14,618 nucleotides of DNA from Geothermobacter sp964501815. Lineage in GTDB: Bacteria; Desulfobacterota; Desulfuromonadia; Desulfuromonadales; Geothermobacteraceae. Each line of letters opens with the position of its first letter. Position 1 is the first letter of the stretch. The stretch lies in NCBI GenBank assembly GCA_964501815.1, contig CAZCUR010000062.1, forward strand, positions 1-14,618. Direction: 5' to 3'. The notes below the pieces were generated by a model, which made no database searches, was not told the origin of the DNA, and saw only the letters and a list, made by a program, of their open reading frames with translations. Of the stretch, positions 7,365 to 14,618 are shown piece by piece. Position numbers and translations under genes: made by a program.

Positions 7365-7400
7365 GATCAAGCAGCCGTAATGAGTGTTTCCTTGTGGGAA

Positions 7401-7428
7401 AGTATAACCCCTATCGGACGGCTGACCA
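7401..7428 (-). promoter_or_regulatory. Putative sigma-70-type promoter for hpf
   Basis: In the gap between rpoN and hpf the minus strand reads TGGTCA, 16 bases, then TATACT. These match the consensus -35 at 4 of 6 and -10 at 5 of 6 positions. The predicted start near 7394 would give a leader of about 40 bases. No -24/-12 sigma-54 element was seen. The assignment rests on consensus matching by eye. Confidence 0.35.
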
Positions 7429-7430
7429 GT

Positions 7431-8891
7431 TCAGAATAGCCTTTTGCGCTCGGTGGAAGAACCGATACCCAGCATTTCCCGGTATTTTGTGACAGTCCGG
7501 CGGGCGATATCGATATTGTGCTCTCGCAGGATCTCAACGATTTTCTGGTCGGAGTAGGGCTTTTTGGGGTCCTCTCCGGCGATGATTTCCTTGATCTTGC
7601 TCTTGACACTTTCCGAGGCAATGGTTTCACCGCCGGTGGTGCTTATACCGCTGTTGAAAAAGAACTTCAACTCAAAAAGCCCCTGCGGGGTCTGCACATA
7701 CTTGTTGGTCGTCACCCGGCTGATGGTCGACTCGTGCATATCGATATCTTCGGCGACATCCCGGAGAACCAGCGGTTTGAGATACTCAATTCCCTTGTCG
7801 AAAAATTCCCTCTGGAATTTGACGATGCTTTTGGTGACCTTGTAGATGGTGCGCTGGCGCTGGTGAATGCTCTTGATCAGCCAAAGGGCGCCGCGCATCT
7901 TTTCCTGGATGTATTCGCCCGCCTTGGGATCAATATCGGCATGGCCGGACAGGGCGTTGCGGTAGAAACTGTTGATCTTCAGGTTGGGCATGCCCTCGTC
8001 ATTGAGCACCACAACATAGTCATCCCCGATTTTGTGTACGAAGATGTCCGGAGTGATGTAGTGAATGTCGTCGCTGTCGTAAGCGTTCCCCGGCCTGGGG
8101 TCGAGATTGGAGATAATCTTGGCGGCGCCGAGCACCTCATCGAGGGACACACCGAGTTCACGGGCGATCACCTGATATTTGCGCGATTCCAGTTCGGCAA
8201 TATGGTCGCGCAGGATCGTCTCGACCAGCGAGCCCTGCATGCCCAGATGTTCGACCTGCTTGAGCAGGCATTCCTGAAGGTTGCGCGCGGCAACGCCAGG
8301 CGGATCGAAATCCTGGACAATGGCCAGGGCCTGCTCAGCGGTCTCGAGGTCACATCCGGCCCCCTCGGCGATTTCCTCCAGGGTCGCCTGCAGATAGCCC
8401 CTGGCATCGAGGTTGCCGATGATTTCCGCAGCAACAGCGCGCAGCCGGTCGTCGACCCGACTCAGACTGAGTTGCCACATGAGATGGTCACTCAAGGTGG
8501 GCTTGCGGGTCAGCAGCGCCTCGTAGCCCGGCCGGTCCTCGTCGTCCTCGTAGATATCCGGGGCCGTACTCGACTGGGTATAGCCTTCCAGATAGGCCTG
8601 CCAATCAATTTCGTCCTTGAGGGCGGCGGGCTCATCCGGCATTTCTTCCAGCTTGTCGGTGGTGGCATCCGGTTCTGCAGCGTCGGCGGCATCCTCTGAA
8701 CTTTCTTCAGCCGGTTTCTCTTCGGGTGCCTCGGCCGCTTCCTCGAGGACCGGATTTTCCTCCAGTTCCTGACGCACGACATCCAGCAGCTCCATGCGCG
8801 ACAGCTGCAGCAACTTGATCGCCTGCTGCAGCTGAGGGGTCATGACCAGCTGCTGGCTGAGCTTGAGTTGTTGGCGAATTTCCAGTGCCAT
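7431..8891 (-). CDS. rpoN: RNA polymerase sigma-54 factor
   Basis: Sigma-54, which directs RNA polymerase to -24/-12 promoters that need enhancer-binding activators. The 486-aa product has the glutamine-rich region I (LEIRQQLKLSQQLVMTPQLQQAIKLLQLS, 3-31), an acidic region II (about 48-125), a core-binding domain (about 130-300), a helix-turn-helix with HESTISRVTTNKYVQTPQG (386-404) and the RpoN box ARRTVTKYRE (463-472). The ATG at 8891 is chosen: it gives the canonical MALEIRQ start and has GGGAG 5 nt before it. An in-frame ATG at 8915 has no such support and lies inside a predicted hairpin. It follows lptB after 57 bases, a conserved neighbourhood in proteobacteria. Confidence 0.97.
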   Translation of the reverse strand: MALEIRQQLKLSQQLVMTPQLQQAIKLLQLSRMELLDVVRQELEENPVLEEAAEAPEEKPAEESSEDAADAAEPDATTDKLEEMPDEPAALKDEIDWQAYLEGYTQSSTAPDIYEDDEDRPGYEALLTRKPTLSDHLMWQLSLSRVDDRLRAVAAEIIGNLDARGYLQATLEEIAEGAGCDLETAEQALAIVQDFDPPGVAARNLQECLLKQVEHLGMQGSLVETILRDHIAELESRKYQVIARELGVSLDEVLGAAKIISNLDPRPGNAYDSDDIHYITPDIFVHKIGDDYVVVLNDEGMPNLKINSFYRNALSGHADIDPKAGEYIQEKMRGALWLIKSIHQRQRTIYKVTKSIVKFQREFFDKGIEYLKPLVLRDVAEDIDMHESTISRVTTNKYVQTPQGLFELKFFFNSGISTTGGETIASESVKSKIKEIIAGEDPKKPYSDQKIVEILREHNIDIARRTVTKYREMLGIGSSTERKRLF

Positions 8892-8896
8892 CGGAT

Positions 8897-8901
8897 CTCC
8901 C
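8897..8901 (-). promoter_or_regulatory. Shine-Dalgarno of rpoN
   Basis: The transcript reads GGGAG, 5 nt before the ATG at 8891, which decides the rpoN start. It directly follows the T5 run of the upstream hairpin, so folding of that hairpin could affect access. Confidence 0.6.
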
Positions 8902-8938
8902 AAAAACGCGGTCACTGCACAGGCAGGATAGCACCGCG
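8902..8938 (-). terminator. Terminator-like hairpin between lptB and rpoN
   Basis: On the minus strand CGCGGT (8938-8933) can pair with ACCGCG (8912-8907). Inside, CTGC and GCAG form a second short stem with a CTGT loop. Five T residues follow at once (8906-8902), then the rpoN ribosome site. A 6-bp GC-rich outer stem followed by a U-run resembles an intrinsic terminator, but the internal loop makes it weak. Partial termination or attenuation before rpoN is an inference. Confidence 0.4.
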
Positions 8939-8948
8939 GTCGGCTTTT

Positions 8949-9674
8949 CTAAAGTCGAAACTTCTCGCCCAGATAGATGGTACGGGCCTTCTCACTGGCG
9001 GCTATCTCATCCGGGGTGCCGTACTCGAGCACCTTGCCCTCGCTGAGAATGTAGGCCCTGTCACACACTGTCAGGGTTTCCCTGACATTATGGTCTGAAA
9101 TCAGAATACCGATGCCTCTTTCTTTCAGCTGGGCGATAATCCCCTGAATGTCAATGACCGCCAACGGGTCAATACCGGCAAAGGGCTCATCAAGCAGGAT
9201 GAAGTCCGGCTCGATCACCAGCGCGCGGGCGATCTCCAAGCGCCGCCGTTCCCCTCCGGAGAGGGCATAGCCGAAACTGCGGGCCACATGGGTCAGGCGC
9301 AGTTCCTCCAGAAGCTGGTCCTTGCGCGCCTGCTGCTCCTCACGACCGATATCGAGAGTCTCCAGAATGGCCAGCAGATTCTGTTCAACCGTCAGTTTGC
9401 GAAAGACCGAGGCCTCCTGGGGCAGATAGGATATCCCGCTTCGGGCCCGCTGGTACATGGGCATATCCGTCAGCTCCCGGTCGTCGAGAAAAACCCGGCC
9501 GCTGTCCGGCTTGACCAGACCGACAACCATGTAGAAGGACGTGGTTTTCCCGGCGCCATTGGGGCCGAGCAGTCCGATAACCTGCCCGGAGGATACCTCA
9601 AGGTCAACCTGGTCCACGACCCGGCGACGCCGGTAGCTTTTACACAACTTCTCAGCGCGCAGGGTTTGTGCCAT
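8949..9674 (-). CDS. lptB: LPS export ABC transporter ATP-binding protein LptB
   Basis: Cytoplasmic ATPase that powers LPS extraction from the inner membrane with LptF, LptG and LptC. The 241-aa protein is a single ABC domain: Walker A GPNGAGKTT (37-45), Q-loop region YLPQE (83-87), signature LSGGERRR (138-145), Walker B FILLDEP (158-164) and the switch histidine in SDHNVRET (His195). The ending is typical of LptB. The ATG at 9674 is used; the open frame runs on to 9908, but that part overlaps lptA and has no similarity to the family. The 3' end of lptA overlaps this gene by 23 bases. lptF and lptG are not in the window. Confidence 0.97.
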   Translation of the reverse strand: MAQTLRAEKLCKSYRRRRVVDQVDLEVSSGQVIGLLGPNGAGKTTSFYMVVGLVKPDSGRVFLDDRELTDMPMYQRARSGISYLPQEASVFRKLTVEQNLLAILETLDIGREEQQARKDQLLEELRLTHVARSFGYALSGGERRRLEIARALVIEPDFILLDEPFAGIDPLAVIDIQGIIAQLKERGIGILISDHNVRETLTVCDRAYILSEGKVLEYGTPDEIAASEKARTIYLGEKFRL

Positions 9675-10161
9675 GGTTCTGCTCTCCGGGATGAAACAGG
9701 GCCCTGACCTTCTCCTTGCCCCCCTCAACCAGACTGCGACGACTGTCCAGGTCCACAGTGATCTTCTCCCCGCTGACAAAGTCGTCCCCCTGGTTGACCT
9801 GTGGCTGACCGGTGAGAACGATGCGCCCGGCCGACCGGTCATAAACCGCCCGTTCACCAGTCGCCACACGATTCCCCTGCAGGATGCGGACATCCTGCTC
9901 CGCCACAATACGCCGGACCTGGCGCCCCTCTCCGTACAGGACCGTCAGTCGGCCGCAATGAATGGTCAGGGTGTCCTGGCGGGCGACCACGTGGCCGACA
10001 AAAACGACCTCGTTTCGGCTGTCATCGGCTTCCAGCCGGTCCGAGGTAATCTCAAGCGGTGCACTGCGGTCAAAGGATGCCGGTGTGGCGGCAACCACCC
10101 CGCCGGGAGCGACAACCAGAGGGGCCAGACAGACCAGGACAGCAAGCAGAAGGCGTATCAT
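9652..10161 (-). CDS. lptA: LPS transport periplasmic protein LptA
   Basis: Periplasmic beta-jellyroll bridge protein that carries LPS from LptC to LptD. The 169-aa product has a signal peptide (hydrophobic stretch 3-25, likely cleaved near AVVAA-TP) and an OstA-type core with PLEITSDRLEADDSRNEVVFVGHVVARQDTL, VLYGEGRQVRRIVAEQDVRILQGNRVATGERAVYD and IVLTGQPQVNQGDDFVSGEKITVDLD. Slightly shorter than E. coli LptA (185 aa). The ATG at 10161 overlaps the lptC stop by 4 bases and follows a purine-rich GGGAGGGG. The 11-codon upstream extension of the frame would put a charged tail before the signal sequence and is rejected. Confidence 0.95.
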   Translation of the reverse strand: MIRLLLAVLVCLAPLVVAPGGVVAATPASFDRSAPLEITSDRLEADDSRNEVVFVGHVVARQDTLTIHCGRLTVLYGEGRQVRRIVAEQDVRILQGNRVATGERAVYDRSAGRIVLTGQPQVNQGDDFVSGEKITVDLDSRRSLVEGGKEKVRALFHPGEQNHGTNPAR

Positions 10162-10739
10162 CCCCGCCCCTCCCTGACAAGGTCGAGCTGCCAACGGGAC
10201 CAGACGTCAGCCAGCAGTGTGAGACGACGGGCGTCGATATCGAGCCGCAGCCCCCGCCCTTTAACCTCCACTCCGGTCCCGGTGAGATGAACCGGCCCAT
10301 CCGTCCACACCAGACGCTTCTGCCGGTCGTAGTACATCCGGTCGGACCGAACCGTGTAACCGCGCTCGTCCCTGGCCTCGACGTGACCTGTGGCCTCAAG
10401 CTCACCGGTCTGACGGTTCCAGACCCCGGTATCCGCTTTCAGTTTGAGGTCACGCTCGGGATCTGTGCCGAAAAATACGACCTGAACCTGCTCCAGACGT
10501 GTCGTTCCGGTCGAAAGGTCATGACTGCCCCGTGCAGCCTGCAGGCGCCAATAGGGCCGCCCGTCACGCGTCTCTGTGTAATCGATGTTGTCCAGGGTCA
10601 CGTCGGCGCCCTTTTCGGGGCCGGCATCAGGGGTGGCGGGGGGCGCGTGATAACCCTTGCCGACCAGACAGGCCAGGCCAAGAGCAACCAGCACCAGGAT
10701 AATCAGCAGGCTATGGCGAGGTTTGAATGCAACGTTCAT
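10158..10739 (-). CDS. lptC: LPS export system protein LptC
   Basis: Bitopic inner-membrane protein that receives LPS from LptBFG and passes it to LptA. The 193-aa product has a short basic N-terminus, one membrane segment (about 11-27) and a periplasmic domain with DVTLDNIDYTETRDGRPYWRLQAARG, GVWNRQTGELEATGHVEARDERGYTVRSDRMYYD and VHLTGTGVEVKGRGLRLD, typical of LptC. The ATG at 10739 is used because it gives the expected signal-anchor. A GTG 63 bases upstream is in frame but would add an unrelated 21-residue stretch. No Shine-Dalgarno precedes the ATG (the leader is C-rich), and a promoter-like sequence ends just before it. The 3' end overlaps lptA by 4 bases. Confidence 0.93.
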   Translation of the reverse strand: MNVAFKPRHSLLIILVLVALGLACLVGKGYHAPPATPDAGPEKGADVTLDNIDYTETRDGRPYWRLQAARGSHDLSTGTTRLEQVQVVFFGTDPERDLKLKADTGVWNRQTGELEATGHVEARDERGYTVRSDRMYYDRQKRLVWTDGPVHLTGTGVEVKGRGLRLDIDARRLTLLADVWSRWQLDLVREGRG

Positions 10740-10750
10740 GGGCGGGGGGC

Positions 10751-10779
10751 AGTATAGCACCGGCCAACCGACGAGTAAA
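10751..10779 (-). promoter_or_regulatory. Putative extended -10 promoter for lptC-lptA-lptB
   Basis: The minus strand reads TTTACT, 17 bases, then TATACT, preceded by TGC (an extended -10). This matches the sigma-70 consensus at 4 of 6 and 5 of 6 positions with ideal spacing. The predicted start, around 10743-10745, is only a few bases before the lptC ATG, so the transcript would be nearly leaderless. The sequence is seen; promoter activity is inferred. Confidence 0.45.
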
Positions 10780-10790
10780 GCGCCAACCGA
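10763..10790 (-). repeat. Two 9-bp direct repeats around the lptC promoter -35
   Basis: The motif TCGGTTGGC occurs twice without mismatch, at 10790-10782 and 10771-10763, with a 19-base period. One copy lies just upstream of the putative -35 and the other in the spacer. The layout resembles a regulator binding site, but no known regulator motif is recognised and chance cannot be excluded. Confidence 0.4.
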
Positions 10791-10812
10791 TTCCTTTGGC
10801 ACAACTTTTGTA

Positions 10813-11331
10813 TCAGTCTTGCCAGTACCTGAGGGTCACCTGTTCCCAGGCCCCCCGCGCCTTCAGGATCATTTCGCAGATTTCCCGAACGGCCCCCATG
10901 CCGCCGGGGCGCCGGGTCACATAATGGACGTGCTCCTTGAGGTCGTCGCAGCCGTCGGCAACCGTAGCGGCGAAACCGACCCGGCGCAACAGGGGCAGGT
11001 CGACCAGATCGTCACCGACATAGGCGATTTCGTGGTCTTCAAGACCGGTTTGTTCGAGCATCTGCTGGTAGGGGACGCGTTTGTCCTTGCTCCCCTGGAC
11101 GACCAGATCAACACCCAGTTCACGCATGCGATGGGCCACAACCCGCGAGGACCGGCCGGTGATGATGCCGATCTGAACCCCGGCTCGCTGCAGCAGCTTC
11201 ATGCCATGACCATCACGAACATGGAAGGCCTTGGTCTCCTCCCCCCGGTCATTGATGATAATTCGGCCGTCAGTCAGCACCCCGTCGACATCGAGCAAAA
11301 GCAGCCGGATTTTTTTAAGTCTTTCTTCCAT
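10813..11331 (-). CDS. kdsC: 3-deoxy-D-manno-octulosonate 8-phosphate phosphatase KdsC
   Basis: HAD-superfamily phosphatase that removes phosphate from Kdo 8-phosphate to give Kdo. The 172-aa protein shows motif I LLLDVDGVLTDG with Asp14 and Asp16, motif II ITGR (57-60) and motif IV YVGDDLVDLP (104-113), with QGSKDK (79-84) giving the motif III lysine. The small tetrameric KdsC type has no separate cap domain, as here. The ATG at 11331 follows the kdsD stop by one base. The longer open frame to 11412 lies within kdsD. A 73-base gap to lptC follows. Confidence 0.96.
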   Translation of the reverse strand: MEERLKKIRLLLLDVDGVLTDGRIIINDRGEETKAFHVRDGHGMKLLQRAGVQIGIITGRSSRVVAHRMRELGVDLVVQGSKDKRVPYQQMLEQTGLEDHEIAYVGDDLVDLPLLRRVGFAATVADGCDDLKEHVHYVTRRPGGMGAVREICEMILKARGAWEQVTLRYWQD

Positions 11332-11332
11332 G

Positions 11333-12295
11333 TCAAACGACCCCGGCCTTGAGCAGATCATGCAGGTGGACGATGCCGACAGGCACCCTGGCCTCCTCAT
11401 TGTCAAAAACAAACAGGGATGTGATGGAAAACTCCTCCATGCGCTGCAGAGCCTTGGCCGCGAGATTGTCCCGCAGAATCCGCTTGGGGTTGCGGGTCAT
11501 CACCTCAAGCATCGGTTTTTCCAGAACGTCATAGCCTCGCTCGAGCGCCCGGCGCAGGTCGCCGTCGGTAAAAACCCCGATCAGCTCGCCGGCGGCATTG
11601 ACAACCCCGGTAATGCCCAGCTTTTTGCTGGTAATTTCGAACAGTCCGTCACGCAGCAGGGTTTCCTCACGCACCAGGGGGATATCCCCGCCTGTATGCA
11701 TCATGTCCTCGACACGCAGCAGCAGCCTCTTGCCAAGGGCGCCTCCGGGATGGAACAGCGCGAAGTCCTCTTCACTGAAGCCCCGTTCTTCCAGCAGGAC
11801 CACCGCCAGAGCGTCTCCCATCGCCAGGGTCGCCGTGGTGCTGGCGGTCGGGGCCAGCCCCAGGGGGCAGGCTTCCTCGGCCACGGAGATATCGAGAAAG
11901 ACGTCTCCGGCTCTGGCCAGGGTGCTGCCGGGATTGCCGGTCATGGCAATCAGGGGCAGCCCCATGCGCTTGATGATGGGCAGAATGCGCACCACCTCTT
12001 CGGTCTCACCGGAGTTGGAGACGGCAATGACCACATCCCCCTTCATCAGCATGCCGAGGTCACCATGAATCCCCTCGGCAGGATGCAGAAACAGCGCGGG
12101 AGTTCCGGTCGATGCCATGGTGGCCGCAATTTTCTGGCAAATCAGACCGGACTTGCCCATGCCGGTGATGACCACCCGGCCCTGGCACGCCAGAATCATG
12201 CGCACGGCTTCAGTGAAATTGCCGTCAAGCCGTTCTTTCAGGGCGAGTACGGCGTCAGCCTCGACCTGCAGCACCTGTTTCGCTTTTTCAATCAT
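11333..12295 (-). CDS. kdsD: Arabinose-5-phosphate isomerase KdsD
   Basis: Converts ribulose 5-phosphate to arabinose 5-phosphate, the first committed step towards Kdo. The 320-aa product has an N-terminal SIS domain with VVITGMGKSG (41-50; Lys48), HPAEGIHGDLGML (71-83) and VSNSGETEEV (92-101), the FHPGGALGKR segment (181-190) with the likely catalytic His182, and two CBS domains (about 195-250 and 262-318). Length matches E. coli KdsD. The ATG at 12295 lies 2 bases after the kdsA stop, with GGAG in the end of kdsA. It is one base from kdsC downstream, so the three kds genes form a tight unit. Confidence 0.97.
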   Translation of the reverse strand: MIEKAKQVLQVEADAVLALKERLDGNFTEAVRMILACQGRVVITGMGKSGLICQKIAATMASTGTPALFLHPAEGIHGDLGMLMKGDVVIAVSNSGETEEVVRILPIIKRMGLPLIAMTGNPGSTLARAGDVFLDISVAEEACPLGLAPTASTTATLAMGDALAVVLLEERGFSEEDFALFHPGGALGKRLLLRVEDMMHTGGDIPLVREETLLRDGLFEITSKKLGITGVVNAAGELIGVFTDGDLRRALERGYDVLEKPMLEVMTRNPKRILRDNLAAKALQRMEEFSITSLFVFDNEEARVPVGIVHLHDLLKAGVV

Positions 12296-12297
12296 GG

Positions 12298-13133
12298 TCA
12301 AAACTCCGATACGGCACCCTGTTCCCGAACCAGGCGATCGATGGCCAGCACCTGGACCAGAACAGCGTCCAGACGATCGAGCGGCAGCGAATTGGGGCCA
12401 TCGCACAGGGCGGAATCGGGGTTATCGTGGACCTCCCAGAACAGGGCGTCAACCCCCATCGCCACCGCAGCCCGCGACAGACCGGCGACAAACTGACGCT
12501 GGCCGCCACTGCTGGTACCGGCACCGCCGGGAAGCTGGACCGCATGGGTTGCGTCGAACACCACCGGCGTGCCAAGCTCCCGCATCAGCGCCAGGGACCG
12601 CATATCGACCACCAGGTTGTTGTAGCCGAAGGTGGTGCCCCGTTCGGTCAGCAGCACCTGTTCGCCACCGGCCTCGTCCAGCTTGGTCAGGACATTCTTC
12701 ATGTCCCAGGGGGCCATGAACTGCCCCTTTTTGACATTGACCGGCTTGCCGGTCCGGGCGGCAGCCTGCAGCAGGTCCGTCTGCCGGCAGAGGAACGCCG
12801 GTATCTGCAGGATATCGAGCACCTGGGCCGCCGCCTCGACCTGGGCGGTTTCGTGGATATCGGAGATAACCGGCAGACCTGTTTCCGAACGCACCCGGGC
12901 AAGGATCTCCAGCCCCTTGTCCAACCCGGGCCCGCGGTAGGATTTGGATGAGGACCGGTTGGCCTTGTCATAGGAGGCCTTGAAAACCAGGCCGATACCG
13001 TGTCGCCGCGCGACCCCGGCAAGAGCCTCGGCCATGCGCAGGGTATGCTCGGCGCTTTCAATGACACAGGGACCGGCAATCAGCACCAGGGGATGCCCCG
13101 CGCCGAAAACCAGGTTTCCGACTTTGACACTTT

Positions 13134-13137
<4 letters not shown>
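12298..13137 (-). CDS. kdsA: 3-deoxy-D-manno-octulosonate 8-phosphate synthase KdsA
   Basis: Condenses PEP with arabinose 5-phosphate to Kdo 8-phosphate in the cytoplasm. The 279-aa barrel enzyme has LVLIAGPCVIES (17-28), KASYDKANRSSSKSYRGPG (53-71), DIHETAQV (93-100), KKGQFMAPWDM (136-146) and the C-terminal DATHAVQLPGG and FWEVHDNPDSALCDGPNSL segments. Cys24, His198, Glu235 and Asp246 match the metal ligands of the Aquifex enzyme in kind and in the last three spacings. This places it in the metal-dependent class, whereas E. coli has Asn instead of Cys. The ATG at 13137 overlaps the pyrG stop by 4 bases and has GAGG 6 nt upstream. The frame extends to 13329, but within pyrG. Confidence 0.97.

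Positions 13138-14618
<1,481 letters not shown>

Noticed and set aside
7518..8699. Plus-strand open frame of 393 codons opposite rpoN
   Set aside because: It is antisense to conserved rpoN regions, has no ribosome site and no family likeness.
6740..8948. Sigma-54 (-24/-12) promoters around rpoN, hpf and ptsN
   Set aside because: Looking for TGGCAC-5-TTGCA-like elements on the minus strand in the gaps gave no convincing match.
9675..9908. N-terminal extension of LptB (78 residues)
   Set aside because: It overlaps lptA in another frame and is unlike any ABC protein. LptB normally starts just before the ABC domain.
11231..12496. Plus-strand open frame of 421 codons opposite kdsC-kdsD-kdsA
   Set aside because: It crosses three conserved minus-strand genes and reads as His/Gln/Gly-rich sequence without motifs.

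Overview
The window is a dense, wholly co-directional block of 18 protein genes, all on the minus strand. It reads like a core chromosomal region of a GC-rich Gram-negative bacterium. Gene content and order (Kdo synthesis, Lpt export, rpoN, hpf, ptsN, hprK, rapZ, PTS genes) match what is known of Deltaproteobacteria/Desulfuromonadota of the Desulfuromonas/Pelobacter/Geobacter type. HPr kinase combined with an outer-membrane LPS pathway is typical of that group. This assignment is an inference from content, not from a database match.

In transcription order (right to left): pyrG (CTP synthase, 5' end outside the window) – kdsA – kdsD – kdsC (Kdo synthesis) – lptC – lptA – lptB (LPS transport) – rpoN (sigma-54) – hpf (long ribosome hibernation factor) – ptsN (EIIA-Ntr) – hprK (HPr kinase/phosphorylase) – rapZ – EIIA – EIIB – EIIC – EIID of a mannose-family PTS – ptsH (HPr) – ptsI (Enzyme I). 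Most junctions overlap by 1-26 bases or leave gaps of a few bases, so translational coupling and long polycistronic transcripts are likely. The only gaps above 50 bases are lptC/kdsC (73), hpf/rpoN (78), ptsN/hpf (61) and rpoN/lptB (57). Each holds promoter-like or hairpin-like sequence, reported below. No gene-free stretch exceeds 300 bases.

The parts fit together. KdsD, KdsA and KdsC convert ribulose 5-phosphate to Kdo, PyrG makes the CTP needed to activate it, and LptB, LptA and LptC drive the LPS carrying it to the outer membrane. RpoN, Hpf and PtsN form the widely conserved rpoN neighbourhood. HprK, HPr and EI, with a four-subunit mannose-type EII, form a PTS that could both import a sugar and signal through HPr-His15 and HPr-Ser46. 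RapZ sits between HprK and EIIA.

I found no RNA genes, mobile elements, CRISPR arrays or signs of recent transfer. No wholly new system is evident. The more interesting points are a complete mannose-type EII set inside a regulatory-type PTS operon, a promoter with 9-bp direct repeats and an almost absent leader before lptC, a terminator-like hairpin abutting the rpoN ribosome site, and a KdsA that looks metal-dependent.
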